NCBI GenBank assembly: GCA_027486795.1
Contig: JAIXOI010000035.1
Coordinates: forward strand, 186,001 to 250,000
Direction: 5' to 3'
DNA from: Sphingobacteriales bacterium
Lineage (GTDB): Bacteria > Bacteroidota > Bacteroidia > Chitinophagales > CAIOSU01
Length of the DNA stretch: 64,000 nucleotides
Position 1 is the first letter of the stretch; every line of letters begins with the position of its first letter. Position numbers and translations under genes: made by a program. Under the pieces are notes generated by a model, which searched no databases, was not told where the DNA came from, and saw only the letters and a list, made by a program, of their open reading frames with translations. Positions 51,001 through 58,620 of the stretch are shown piece after piece.

Positions 51001-53751
51001 TAAATCAAATGCTGTAAGACTTACTGAGTATGTTCCCTCTTGAGTGTAAATATGCGTTGGGTTGCTTAGGGTACTGGTATCACCATCCCCAAAATTCCAA
51101 AGGAAGGATAATGTTGAGCCAATCGAAGTATTGGTAAAATTCGTTGGAGCACCAACACAACTTAAGGTGTCGCCAGTAAATGCTGGTCTTGGAAAGGTTG
51201 GTCTTATGTAATTTGAGCGCTGTATCGTATGGGTGCAGCCGTTAGCGTCGGTTACGGTAAGTCCAACACGGTAGCTACCAATTGAATCGTAAACATGCGA
51301 AGGGTTTTGTGCAATACTGCTATCTCCGTCGCCGAAATTCCATGACCAACGAACTATGGGCGACATGAACGAAGTAGAAGAATCACCGAACTGAACCGGA
51401 AGTGGCGCACAGCCTGTGGTTGGGCCTCCAGCATAGTTAGCTGTAGGGCCCAATACGGTAATGTAAGCAGGGCGAAAAAGCGTATCCCTACAACCATTTG
51501 CATCGGTAATAATCAAGCGCGCGTCATAAATACCAGGAGTGGTAAAAGTAAATGTAGGATTCCTGAGGTTCGATGTCAAGGTTCCTACCCTCCATGCATA
51601 ACTAGCCGCATCAATAGAGCTATCTCTGAAAGTAGTAGTAAATGGACGACAACCTGTTACCGCATCAGCACTAAAATTGGAAACTGGGTCAGTAATTCTA
51701 ATGGATAGCGCTTCAACGTCAAAACACTGATTAACGGTATCTTCTACCGTTAGTGTAGGAGCGTATGTGCCCCTAGCCGCAAAAGTATGCACGGTGTTTT
51801 GCGAATTGCTAGTAGTTCCGTCGCCAAAGCTCCAGAACCAAGTATCTGGTGCTAAAGAGTTATCTGTAAATGATATCGTGTATGGATTGGCACAGTTGCG
51901 AGCAATGGTAAAGCGCGCATCTGGCGGAGAAATGTATACATAATCCTGTTTAATAATGGTGTCGCGGCAGCCGTTGTGGCCTACAATAAGCCTCACATCA
52001 AAATAACCTGTATCAGAGTAGCTATAGGTAGGATCTTGATCTAGGGCAGTGCCTCCGTCGCCAAAATCCCAGAACCACTCATTTGCATTATTCGACGATA
52101 AATCGCTAAATACAATTGGCGAGTAAAGACAGATAGAAGTATCGGTGGAGGTAAACTCACCAGTAGGTTTGCTACCTGCGCGAATGTAACTATTGCGCAC
52201 CACAGTATCGGTGCAACCTTCGGCGTTAAAAATGATTAATGTAATGTCGTAAACACTATCTTGTGTAAATACATGCGAAGGGTTTTGTTGGGTACTTATT
52301 TGTCCATCGCCAAAATCCCAGAACCAACCAACCACTGGGCTGTTGCTTATTGACGAATCGCTGGTGAAGTTAACCAGCAATGGTGAGCAGCCGCGGGTAG
52401 TATCGGCATGTATAATAGCTTCAGGTGCAGCAATTTTTACCATACCTGGTATAGTAAAGGAACTAACACAACTGTCAACGTTCATTACAGTTAAAGTGAC
52501 ATCAAATGTATCTAATGAAGTGTAAGTGTGTGAAGGGTTTTGCAAAGTGCTGGTTGCGCTATCCCCAAAACTCCAAAACCACGATACCGCGTTCAATGAG
52601 CTATCATGAAACTGAACCGTTAGCGGAACATTGCACGAAAGCAAATTGCTACCACCAAAATTGGCGATTGGCGATGGGCTAACGGTAATGTAGGATGTGT
52701 ATGTTACGCTATCGGCACATGAACTTGAGTTTGCCGAAAAAAGAGAAACCGTATAGGTTCCCGCTGCAGCATAGCTATGCAATGGGTTCTCAACTGTGTC
52801 GGTAGTTCCATCCCCAAAATCCCAATGCCAGATGTTTGGGTTGGAAGTTGATAAATCGGTAAACTGAATTGGGGCACCAACACAACCGTTGGTTACATCG
52901 CTGGTGAAGTTTGTTACCAAATCTTCGATAGCAATAAAGCCTGGTTTCAATATCGTATCTCTGCAACCCATAGAGTTGCGAATAATGAGCGAAACATCGT
53001 AAACACCAGCACTGCTGTAGCTAACCAAAGGATTTGCTGTGCTAGCGCTGGTTGCATTACCAAAATTCCATTGGTAAGATATTGGCAAACTTGACTGCGT
53101 AAGATTGGTAAACTGCACACTCAACGGTGGGTTACAGGCCGATTGAATATTACTTGTAAAATCGGCATTAATTTCAGAAGAAATATTGATTACGTTACTT
53201 AGCGTTTTTTGGCTCTCGCAACCATTTAAATCTCTGGTAATTAATGTAACTGAATAACTACCGCCTTGAGAGTAGGTATTACAAGGCTGCGGTGCAGTAC
53301 TGCTATGACCATCACCAAAATCCCATATCCAGCTAGATATAGGTGCATCACCAACAACTGTAGAATCTAAAAAGCAAATCTCTGCGGGTGCACAACCAGT
53401 TACGGCACTGGTAACAAAATTTGCTTCTGGATTTTTGAAAACCTGAAGATAATTTGTTTTAGTAATTGTATCACTGGTTACCCCATCAGATACAATCAAA
53501 GTGATTGTTTTGTAACCTGGGGTAAGATAAATAGCCCCTGGATTTTTCTGGGTTGATACGTTACCGTTACCTAGCGACCACTTCCAAGAAGTGATATTGC
53601 CTGTTGATTGATCGGTAAACCTTACAAGTAATGGACTGCAGGATGAAGTTTTGTCGGCCGTAAAATCGGCATGCACCTGAGCGTAAGCATTGGTGCCTGA
53701 CATTACTAAAAGCCACAGGATGGCAAGCGCCAGCCGTTGAATGGGTTTCAT
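48034..53751 (-). CDS. Giant PKD/Ig-like surface protein with gliding-motility-type C-terminal domain
   Basis: The 1905-residue protein has a signal peptide (LLVMSGTNAYAQ). I count 15 PKD units (residues about 27-1270) with the hallmark WDFGDG (variants WNFGDG, WSFGDG) in most. Each also has one Cys near its start (SCSP, GCAP, GCVG) and one near its end (GCRDT, SCADS), suggesting a disulfide per unit. Seven Ig-like modules follow (about 1270-1805; CDSCAL, CDDCAS, CSDCER pairs), then a CHU_C/type B T9SS domain (FVPNTFTPNRDGNND, VFDRWGNLVYES). It is probably a long adhesin or cell-surface filament. The shared terminator at 47925 ends it. Confidence 0.92.
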   Translation of the reverse strand: MKPIQRLALAILWLLVMSGTNAYAQVHADFTADKTSSCSPLLVRFTDQSTGNITSWKWSLGNGNVSTQKNPGAIYLTPGYKTITLIVSDGVTSDTITKTNYLQVFKNPEANFVTSAVTGCAPAEICFLDSTVVGDAPISSWIWDFGDGHSSTAPQPCNTYSQGGSYSVTLITRDLNGCESQKTLSNVINISSEINADFTSNIQSACNPPLSVQFTNLTQSSLPISYQWNFGNATSASTANPLVSYSSAGVYDVSLIIRNSMGCRDTILKPGFIAIEDLVTNFTSDVTNGCVGAPIQFTDLSTSNPNIWHWDFGDGTTDTVENPLHSYAAAGTYTVSLFSANSSSCADSVTYTSYITVSPSPIANFGGSNLLSCNVPLTVQFHDSSLNAVSWFWSFGDSATSTLQNPSHTYTSLDTFDVTLTVMNVDSCVSSFTIPGMVKIAAPEAIIHADTTRGCSPLLVNFTSDSSISNSPVVGWFWDFGDGQISTQQNPSHVFTQDSVYDITLIIFNAEGCTDTVVRNSYIRAGSKPTGEFTSTDTSICLYSPIVFSDLSSNNANEWFWDFGDGGTALDQDPTYSYSDTGYFDVRLIVGHNGCRDTIIKQDYVYISPPDARFTIARNCANPYTISFTDNSLAPDTWFWSFGDGTTSNSQNTVHTFAARGTYAPTLTVEDTVNQCFDVEALSIRITDPVSNFSADAVTGCRPFTTTFRDSSIDAASYAWRVGTLTSNLRNPTFTFTTPGIYDARLIITDANGCRDTLFRPAYITVLGPTANYAGGPTTGCAPLPVQFGDSSTSFMSPIVRWSWNFGDGDSSIAQNPSHVYDSIGSYRVGLTVTDANGCTHTIQRSNYIRPTFPRPAFTGDTLSCVGAPTNFTNTSIGSTLSFLWNFGDGDTSTLSNPTHIYTQEGTYSVSLTAFDLNGCDSTITRTSYVVVQNPSADFTADSTSVPCPPLLVNFTDLSSNDIVAWEWHFGDNSTVSNLKNPSHLYLTPGNFTVTLITTNRKGCQDTTVKADFVVVLGPNGNFTFTPRNACINNEVFFTATTTNTAVRTWDFGDGIVQNAGDSVLHSYANYGVYYPVLILDDGLGCIVPVSSADSVVVGYINSNFGANKNYFCFNGSVTFTDSSIALPAITSRKWFFGDGDSSTAQNPTHYYAGPGAYDVMLITTNGNCIDTLLKPNYIVIDEGPLPSFDLSVISGCVPQLVSITNTTPAPGNIASWNWSFGNGGSDTVQNPIDQTYTSVGNYTIQLVVTSLSGCVDTATKLLPVHALPFVSAGNDTFVCFNDSVGLLASGAVSYQWSPSAGLSSTSVANPMAGPGVNMDYVVLGTDSNGCQSRDTVSVVVNPLPKGSITEDLAICIGESVELEAGGGTKYEWSPVATLNCDSCALVIATPLATTTYQVTITNQFKCTNVQDVTVTVNPYPTGVLSSVESICFGESIILESIGGTTQVWGPTAMLDCDTCAIVTATPNITTTYSVAVTNQYNCTVEDTVLVNVNPLPVVAVVGRTDICRGETIELVASGGATYSWTPATELTCDDCASPSLQPDSTNSYKVVVTTSFGCMDSTTHTVNVHDIPSVSTIDDVTLCEGDNIVLASSESLAARVEWSPALYLDDSSSLSPTLTPKATTTYTITVFTDQGCTASDNVAVTVIDKVMVSLDAVGELCYGESVQLNVDILQAGNQGVNYVWNPINYFNEQNTPDPILTPDTTRTYTLIAYSGSCIPDTQNVTVVVNPLPVLAEVEARNVVEGTPMSLNIPVLVGSANTYSWTPSYNLSCSDCERPSLVANQTENYSLLITDEKGCQDESTITINVIGRCGDDIFVPNTFTPNRDGNNDVLRVRGLTDNGLKIFRVFDRWGNLVYESNDINEGWNGIYNSKPLDPGVFVYYFEAVCTNGLSVTRQGNVTLMK

Positions 53752-53885
53752 GCTACTAGAGTTTGGTTAAGAGACGACCCTGAGAAGGTCACTGTCTTAT
53801 ACGGCTTGCAGCATATTAGGTTTCGGTTTGTTACAAAATATGTTCAAATAGTTTTACACTGGCGCGCTAAAAGGACAATTGATGC

Positions 53886-53924
53886 AAAAAGCAAGGGGCC
53901 GCCTAAAATTTTAGGCAGCCCCTT
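53886..53924 (-). terminator. Intrinsic terminator after clpC
   Basis: AAGGGGCCGCCTAAAA and TTTTAGGCAGCCCCTT form a 16-base stem with one mismatch. On the minus strand it is followed by a T-run (A-run at 53886-53890 on the plus strand), 31 bases after the clpC stop. Confidence 0.85.
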
Positions 53925-53955
53925 AAAAGCTTCTTACAAACAAATTAAGCGGCAA

Positions 53956-56538
53956 TTACTTGCTATCGTCTTTTTTCTCGTCCTCTTGCTCTTCGCTTTT
54001 GGCTAGCTTCTTAGTGGCCTTAGCTTTTTTTATTACAATAGTAAGCTTGTCATCGGCCCCTATCCTATCTACTTGAAAAATGTCGCCTTCTTTCACATTG
54101 GCACGTAATATTTCTTCAGCTAATGGATCTTCAAGATACTTCTGTATCGCGCGGTGCAATGGTCTAGCTCCAAATTGTGGGTCATAACCTTTCTCGGCTA
54201 AGAAATCCTTACCAGATTCGGTGAGTTCAATGATGTAACCCAAATCAGCAAGGCGCTTGTACACACCTTTCAATACGATATCGATAATTTGGAAAATATC
54301 TTCTTTCTTAAGCGAATTGAAGATAATCACATCATCAATACGGTTCAAGAACTCGGGCGAGAAGGTCTTTTTCAATGCTTTCTCAATCACGCCCTTCTCA
54401 TAGTCATCACCATTGCTCTCGCGGGTAGCAGTAGCAAAACCTATGCCCTTACCAAAGTCTTTCAACTGGCGAGCGCCAATGTTCGAGGTCATGATAATGA
54501 GCGTATTCTTGAAATCGATTTTGCGGCCCAAGCCATCGGTAAGCATACCATCGTCCAATACTTGCAACAACAGGTTGTAAACATCAGGGTGTGCTTTTTC
54601 AATTTCATCCAAAAGAATCACTGAATATGGTTTACGGCGCACTTTCTCCGTCAATTGGCCACCTTCTTCGTAACCAACGTATCCTGGAGGCGCTCCAATC
54701 AAACGAGTGATGGCAAATTTCTCCATGTACTCACTCATATCAATTCGGATTAGCGAATCTTCCGTATCGAATAAGTAACGTGACAAAGCACGGGCAAGTT
54801 CGGTTTTACCAACACCAGTTGGGCCTAAGAAAATGAACGTACCAATGGGTTTGCGTGGGTCCTTTAACCCTACCCTGTTGCGTTGTATTGCCTTAGTGAT
54901 TTTTGCAATGGCATCGTCTTGTCCTATTACGGCTTTCTGCAAATCTTCTTTCATAGAAAGAAGCTTGATGCTCTCGCTCTGTGCAATACGATTTACCGGT
55001 ATACCGGTCATCATGGCTACTACTTCGGCTATATCCTCTTCATTAACCGGATACTTTTTGTTCTTGGTTTCCTCTTCCCAGTCAACTTTCGCTTTTTCTA
55101 AGTCATCCAAAAGTTTCTTTTCACTGTCGCGCAAGCGGGCAGCCTCTTCGTATTTCTGGCTCTTAACTACCTGATTTTTCTGAACCTTAATATCTTCAAT
55201 CTTTTTCTCAAGATCGATAATGGTTTCCGGTACGTGGATGTTCTTTAAGTGAACGCGAGCACCCACTTCGTCCATTACATCAATAGCCTTGTCTGGGAAG
55301 AAACGATCGGTAATATACCTTGCGCTCAACTTCACGGTAGCATTAATAGCATCTTCAGAATAGGCTACATTATGAAAATCTTCGTACTTAGGCTTGATGT
55401 TGTTCAGGATGTGAATCGTTTCTTCAGGAGAAGGCGGATCGATAATCACCTTCTGGAAACGACGATCCAAAGCACCATCCTTCTCAATATATTGGCGGTA
55501 TTCATCCAAAGTAGATGCACCGATGCATTGCAATTCACCACGTGCTAGTGCTGGCTTAAAGATGTTACTAGCATCCAATGAGCCGGTGGCACCACCAGCG
55601 CCAACTATAGTATGTATCTCATCAATAAACAAGATAACGTCGCGATTCTTTTCAAGCTCATTCATAATGGCTTTCATGCGCTCCTCAAACTGGCCACGAT
55701 ATTTGGTACCAGCTACAAGGGCCGCTAAATCGAGCATTACGATTCGCTTATCAAACAACACGCGAGAAACCTGACGCTTAATAATGCGCAGCGCTAAGCC
55801 TTCTACAATAGCGGTTTTACCCACACCTGGTTCACCAATCAATATCGGGTTGTTCTTTTTACGGCGACTCAATATTTGACTTACTCGCTCAATTTCGGTA
55901 GCGCGGCCAACTATCGCATCTAGCGTACCCTCTTCTGCCAATTTTGTCACGTCTCTGCCAAAATTGTCAAGCACAGGGGTTTTGCTTTTTGCGGCGCCTT
56001 GCTTTTTACCTGCGGCACCACCAGCACCGTAGCTTCGGCGCTCTTCTTCGTCGTAACTTTCCTCGTCTCCTTGGTCGCCAGAAAGCTCATCTCTTATTTC
56101 GTGTTTCACGTAGTCTAGTTCTGCTTTAAAAACATCATAGTCTATATCAAACTGTTTTAGCAGTTGAGTAGCTATGTTGTCGGGATTCTTTAATATTGAT
56201 AGCAACAAATGCTCGGTGCCAATAACATCACTCTTAAGCACCTTGGCTTCCAGAACGGTTATTTTCAATACCTTTTCTGCCTGCTTAGTTAATGGCAAGC
56301 TACCAGCGTTATAGGCGTTTTTGGCCACCTTATCCCTAATAGCTTCTTCCACGTTCTTGCGAAGACGAGGAACATCAACATCCAATGATTTCATAACACG
56401 TATTGCCATACCTTCACCCTCGCGGATGAGGCCTAACAGCAAATGCTCTATTCCTATATAGTCGTGTCCTAATCGGAGCGCCTCTTCCCTACTGAAGGAA
56501 ATTACCTCTTTAACCCTGGGCGAAAATTTTGAATCCAT
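53956..56538 (-). CDS. clpC: ClpC-type AAA+ unfoldase, ATP-dependent Clp protease subunit
   Basis: The 860-residue protein has two N-terminal Clp repeats ([20 protein letters not shown] and [13 protein letters not shown]), nucleotide-binding domain 1 with [10 protein letters not shown] and FIDEIH, a UVR-containing middle domain ([17 protein letters not shown]), domain 2 with [19 protein letters not shown] and [12 protein letters not shown], and the sequence KGIGF that serves as the ClpP-docking IGF loop. So it feeds substrates to ClpP. The C-terminal 30 residues are Lys/Glu-rich. The gene is monocistronic, divergent from the STAS gene, with a terminator. Confidence 0.95.
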   Translation of the reverse strand: MDSKFSPRVKEVISFSREEALRLGHDYIGIEHLLLGLIREGEGMAIRVMKSLDVDVPRLRKNVEEAIRDKVAKNAYNAGSLPLTKQAEKVLKITVLEAKVLKSDVIGTEHLLLSILKNPDNIATQLLKQFDIDYDVFKAELDYVKHEIRDELSGDQGDEESYDEEERRSYGAGGAAGKKQGAAKSKTPVLDNFGRDVTKLAEEGTLDAIVGRATEIERVSQILSRRKKNNPILIGEPGVGKTAIVEGLALRIIKRQVSRVLFDKRIVMLDLAALVAGTKYRGQFEERMKAIMNELEKNRDVILFIDEIHTIVGAGGATGSLDASNIFKPALARGELQCIGASTLDEYRQYIEKDGALDRRFQKVIIDPPSPEETIHILNNIKPKYEDFHNVAYSEDAINATVKLSARYITDRFFPDKAIDVMDEVGARVHLKNIHVPETIIDLEKKIEDIKVQKNQVVKSQKYEEAARLRDSEKKLLDDLEKAKVDWEEETKNKKYPVNEEDIAEVVAMMTGIPVNRIAQSESIKLLSMKEDLQKAVIGQDDAIAKITKAIQRNRVGLKDPRKPIGTFIFLGPTGVGKTELARALSRYLFDTEDSLIRIDMSEYMEKFAITRLIGAPPGYVGYEEGGQLTEKVRRKPYSVILLDEIEKAHPDVYNLLLQVLDDGMLTDGLGRKIDFKNTLIIMTSNIGARQLKDFGKGIGFATATRESNGDDYEKGVIEKALKKTFSPEFLNRIDDVIIFNSLKKEDIFQIIDIVLKGVYKRLADLGYIIELTESGKDFLAEKGYDPQFGARPLHRAIQKYLEDPLAEEILRANVKEGDIFQVDRIGADDKLTIVIKKAKATKKLAKSEEQEDEKKDDSK

Positions 56539-56627
56539 ATCCCTTCTGTGTGTCTAAAAATTATGCCATACTGCAAACCACGACAAATTGTCCTTTGCTT
56601 TTAACGCCAATATGTACCCCCAAGTTA

Positions 56628-56635
56628 CAAAAGTA
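56628..56635 (-). promoter_or_regulatory. Possible clpC -7 element
   Basis: TACTTTTG on the minus strand fits TAnnTTTG, 89 bases upstream of the clpC ATG. The nearest TTG upstream is only 15 bases away, so the match is incomplete. The rest of the 278-base gap to the STAS gene holds nothing else recognisable. Confidence 0.3.
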
Positions 56636-56816
56636 ATATGGCAATGTAAACAAAAGCTTTACTAAGGTAGGCCTAGCCTGCCGTTTTGCCAAATATCTAC
56701 ACTCGGGGTTATCCACAAATATTAGGTTGACAGATAAAATTATTGTATTATTAGCCTATCAAGCCAAAAAGTACTAATTTTATGGCGGAAACATACTGAT
56801 AACGCAGGAACCACCA

Positions 56817-57188
56817 ATGAAGTTTAGCATAGACAAGAAAGATAAGTATTGCCTTTTCAAGCTTGAGGACGAAAAGCTCAACACCTTGAACGCGCCGAAA
56901 TTGAAATCGGAATTGGTGATATTGAATGCCAGCGGAGTAAGGAACATTATCCTTGACCTTTCAGACGTAAATTTTGTCGACTCTTCTGGGTTGAGTGCCA
57001 TTCTTATTGGCAATCGCTTGTGCAAGAACGTGAATGGTTCTTTTGTTGTTACTCGTATGAACGACTATGTATCTAAGTTGATCAAAATTTCCCAGCTCGA
57101 TTCCATTCTCAACATTATGCCTACCATTGAAGAGGCTGCTGATTTTGTATTGATGGAAGAATTAGAGCGGGACTTGAAAGGAAACTAA
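56817..57188 (+). CDS. STAS-domain anti-sigma-factor antagonist-like protein
   Basis: The 123-residue protein is a single SpoIIAA-like STAS domain. The phosphorylatable Ser lies in DLSDVNFVDSSGLSAILIGN, the site that partner-switching kinases modify. The C-terminal helix (TIEEAADFVLMEELERDLK) is typical. No RsbW-type kinase or PP2C phosphatase is adjacent, so any partners are elsewhere. It is followed after three bases by rnz and probably shares its transcript. Confidence 0.9.
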   Translation: MKFSIDKKDKYCLFKLEDEKLNTLNAPKLKSELVILNASGVRNIILDLSDVNFVDSSGLSAILIGNRLCKNVNGSFVVTRMNDYVSKLIKISQLDSILNIMPTIEEAADFVLMEELERDLKGN

Positions 57189-57191
57189 TGA

Positions 57192-58118
57192 ATGACCTTT
57201 GAGGTAACCATTCTTGGTAGCAACTCTGCAATACCTGCTAACGGCAGGAACCCTACTAGCCAAGTGCTTAATTTTAACGAACGTTTGTTTTTAATTGACT
57301 GCGGCGAAGGCACTCAAATGCAGTTTAATAGATACAAAATCCGTTTCCACAAAATAAATCGCATCTTTATTAGCCACTTGCATGGCGACCACTTTTTTGG
57401 ACTCATAGGGTTGATAACTTCTTACAACCTAAATCATCGAACCGCTCCTTTACACATTTATGGCCCCGAAGGCTTAGATGAAGTCATAAACGTGCAACTA
57501 CGGTACTGTAGCCGGCAGATAGATTTCGAAATTGTGTTTCATATTTTCGAGCCACAAAATGGTGCAGTAGTATTTGAGGATATGACCATGAAGGTTACCT
57601 CGTTGAGCATGATCCACCGCATTCCGTGTTCAGGCTTTATTTTCACGGAGAAGTTTGCAGAGCAAAACATCCGTAAAGAAAAGATAAAGCAATATAAAAT
57701 TCCTTTCGAAGCTATAGGTGACATAAAAAAAGGTGCCGATTTGCAATTAGAAGATGGCACTATTATACCCAATGCTGAACTCACATTGCCACCACCCAAA
57801 GCAAGAAGCTATGCTTTTTGCACGGACACTTTATACAATGAGGAGCTGCTGCCGTACTTGCAAGGTGTAAACCTCTTATATCACGAATCAACTTTTGATA
57901 AGACCCGCACTGAGCGTGCTTTAGAAACATTTCACTCCACTGCTGAACAAGCTGCCGAGATTGCTAGAAAAGCACAAGTGCATAAACTGATAATTGGCCA
58001 CTTTTCGTCGCGGTATCATGAGTACGACTTGGAGAATTTGCTAAAAGAAGCCCAAGCTGTTTTTCCAAGTACCCAATTGGCATTGGAAGGATACACATTC
58101 CCAATAGAAAGAGTTTAA
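57192..58118 (+). CDS. rnz: Ribonuclease Z
   Basis: The 308-residue metallo-beta-lactamase-fold endonuclease trims tRNA 3' ends. The zinc ligands His62, His64, Asp66 and His67 are seen in SHLHGDHFFGLIGL; further conserved parts are DCGEGTQMQF, FCTDTLYNEE, HESTF and IGHFSSRY. The length fits the short bacterial form (RNase Z short). The start ATG is three bases after the STAS stop. It converges on the ferredoxin gene with a 12-base gap. Confidence 0.95.
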   Translation: MTFEVTILGSNSAIPANGRNPTSQVLNFNERLFLIDCGEGTQMQFNRYKIRFHKINRIFISHLHGDHFFGLIGLITSYNLNHRTAPLHIYGPEGLDEVINVQLRYCSRQIDFEIVFHIFEPQNGAVVFEDMTMKVTSLSMIHRIPCSGFIFTEKFAEQNIRKEKIKQYKIPFEAIGDIKKGADLQLEDGTIIPNAELTLPPPKARSYAFCTDTLYNEELLPYLQGVNLLYHESTFDKTRTERALETFHSTAEQAAEIARKAQVHKLIIGHFSSRYHEYDLENLLKEAQAVFPSTQLALEGYTFPIERV

Positions 58119-58130
58119 AACGTACCTACC

Positions 58131-58445
58131 TTAGTTACCAGGTTTCAAATGAAACACGGCTCCCTCTAGTGATTCATGTACGCGAATTTGACAAGTCAAT
58201 CGGCTTTTGCCATTAGTAAAGGGAATATTATCCAACGTATCCGCTTCATCATCACCTATGGGGAACAGACTGGTATCGCCATCGACAAAACAGTGGCAAG
58301 TGCCACAAAGTCCCATGCCGCCGCAAGTAGCCTCAATGGGGTAATCGTATGCCTTTAGCAATTCCATTACCGAAAGAGAAACGTCCAACGGCCCTACAAC
58401 ATCTTGCGCCTCACCTTCGAATTCTACTTTAAAATGTACATCCAT
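58131..58445 (-). CDS. Adrenodoxin-type [2Fe-2S] ferredoxin
   Basis: The start at 58445 (MDVHFKVEFEGE) is chosen over one four codons earlier. The 104-residue protein has the cluster ligands in ATCGGMGLCGTCHCF (Cys-x5-Cys-x2-Cys) and a fourth Cys in SRLTCQIRV, the plant/vertebrate-type pattern closest to adrenodoxin/Fdx, as used in Fe-S assembly or oxygenase electron supply. No partner reductase or oxygenase is nearby. A -7 box lies just upstream. Confidence 0.92.
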   Translation of the reverse strand: MDVHFKVEFEGEAQDVVGPLDVSLSVMELLKAYDYPIEATCGGMGLCGTCHCFVDGDTSLFPIGDDEADTLDNIPFTNGKSRLTCQIRVHESLEGAVFHLKPGN

Positions 58446-58454
58446 AATTAAGTA

Positions 58455-58462
58455 CAAAAGTA
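58455..58462 (-). promoter_or_regulatory. Possible ferredoxin -7 promoter element
   Basis: TACTTTTG on the minus strand matches TAnnTTTG and ends nine bases before the ferredoxin ATG. The nearest upstream TTG is 26 bases away, more than usual. If used, the transcript would have an almost absent leader. Confidence 0.35.
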
Positions 58463-58620
58463 CCGTTGGAGTTAAATAGGTTTAATGGCAAGCGTCAGTG
58501 ATTTGCCTGATTTTGGTTAGGTGTACAGTACATTTTCAAAATCATCAATTACCAAACGCTTAGTTAACCGATTAACCAAACAAACCCGTATTTTTACGCT
58601 ACAAATTACCCCACACCGTT

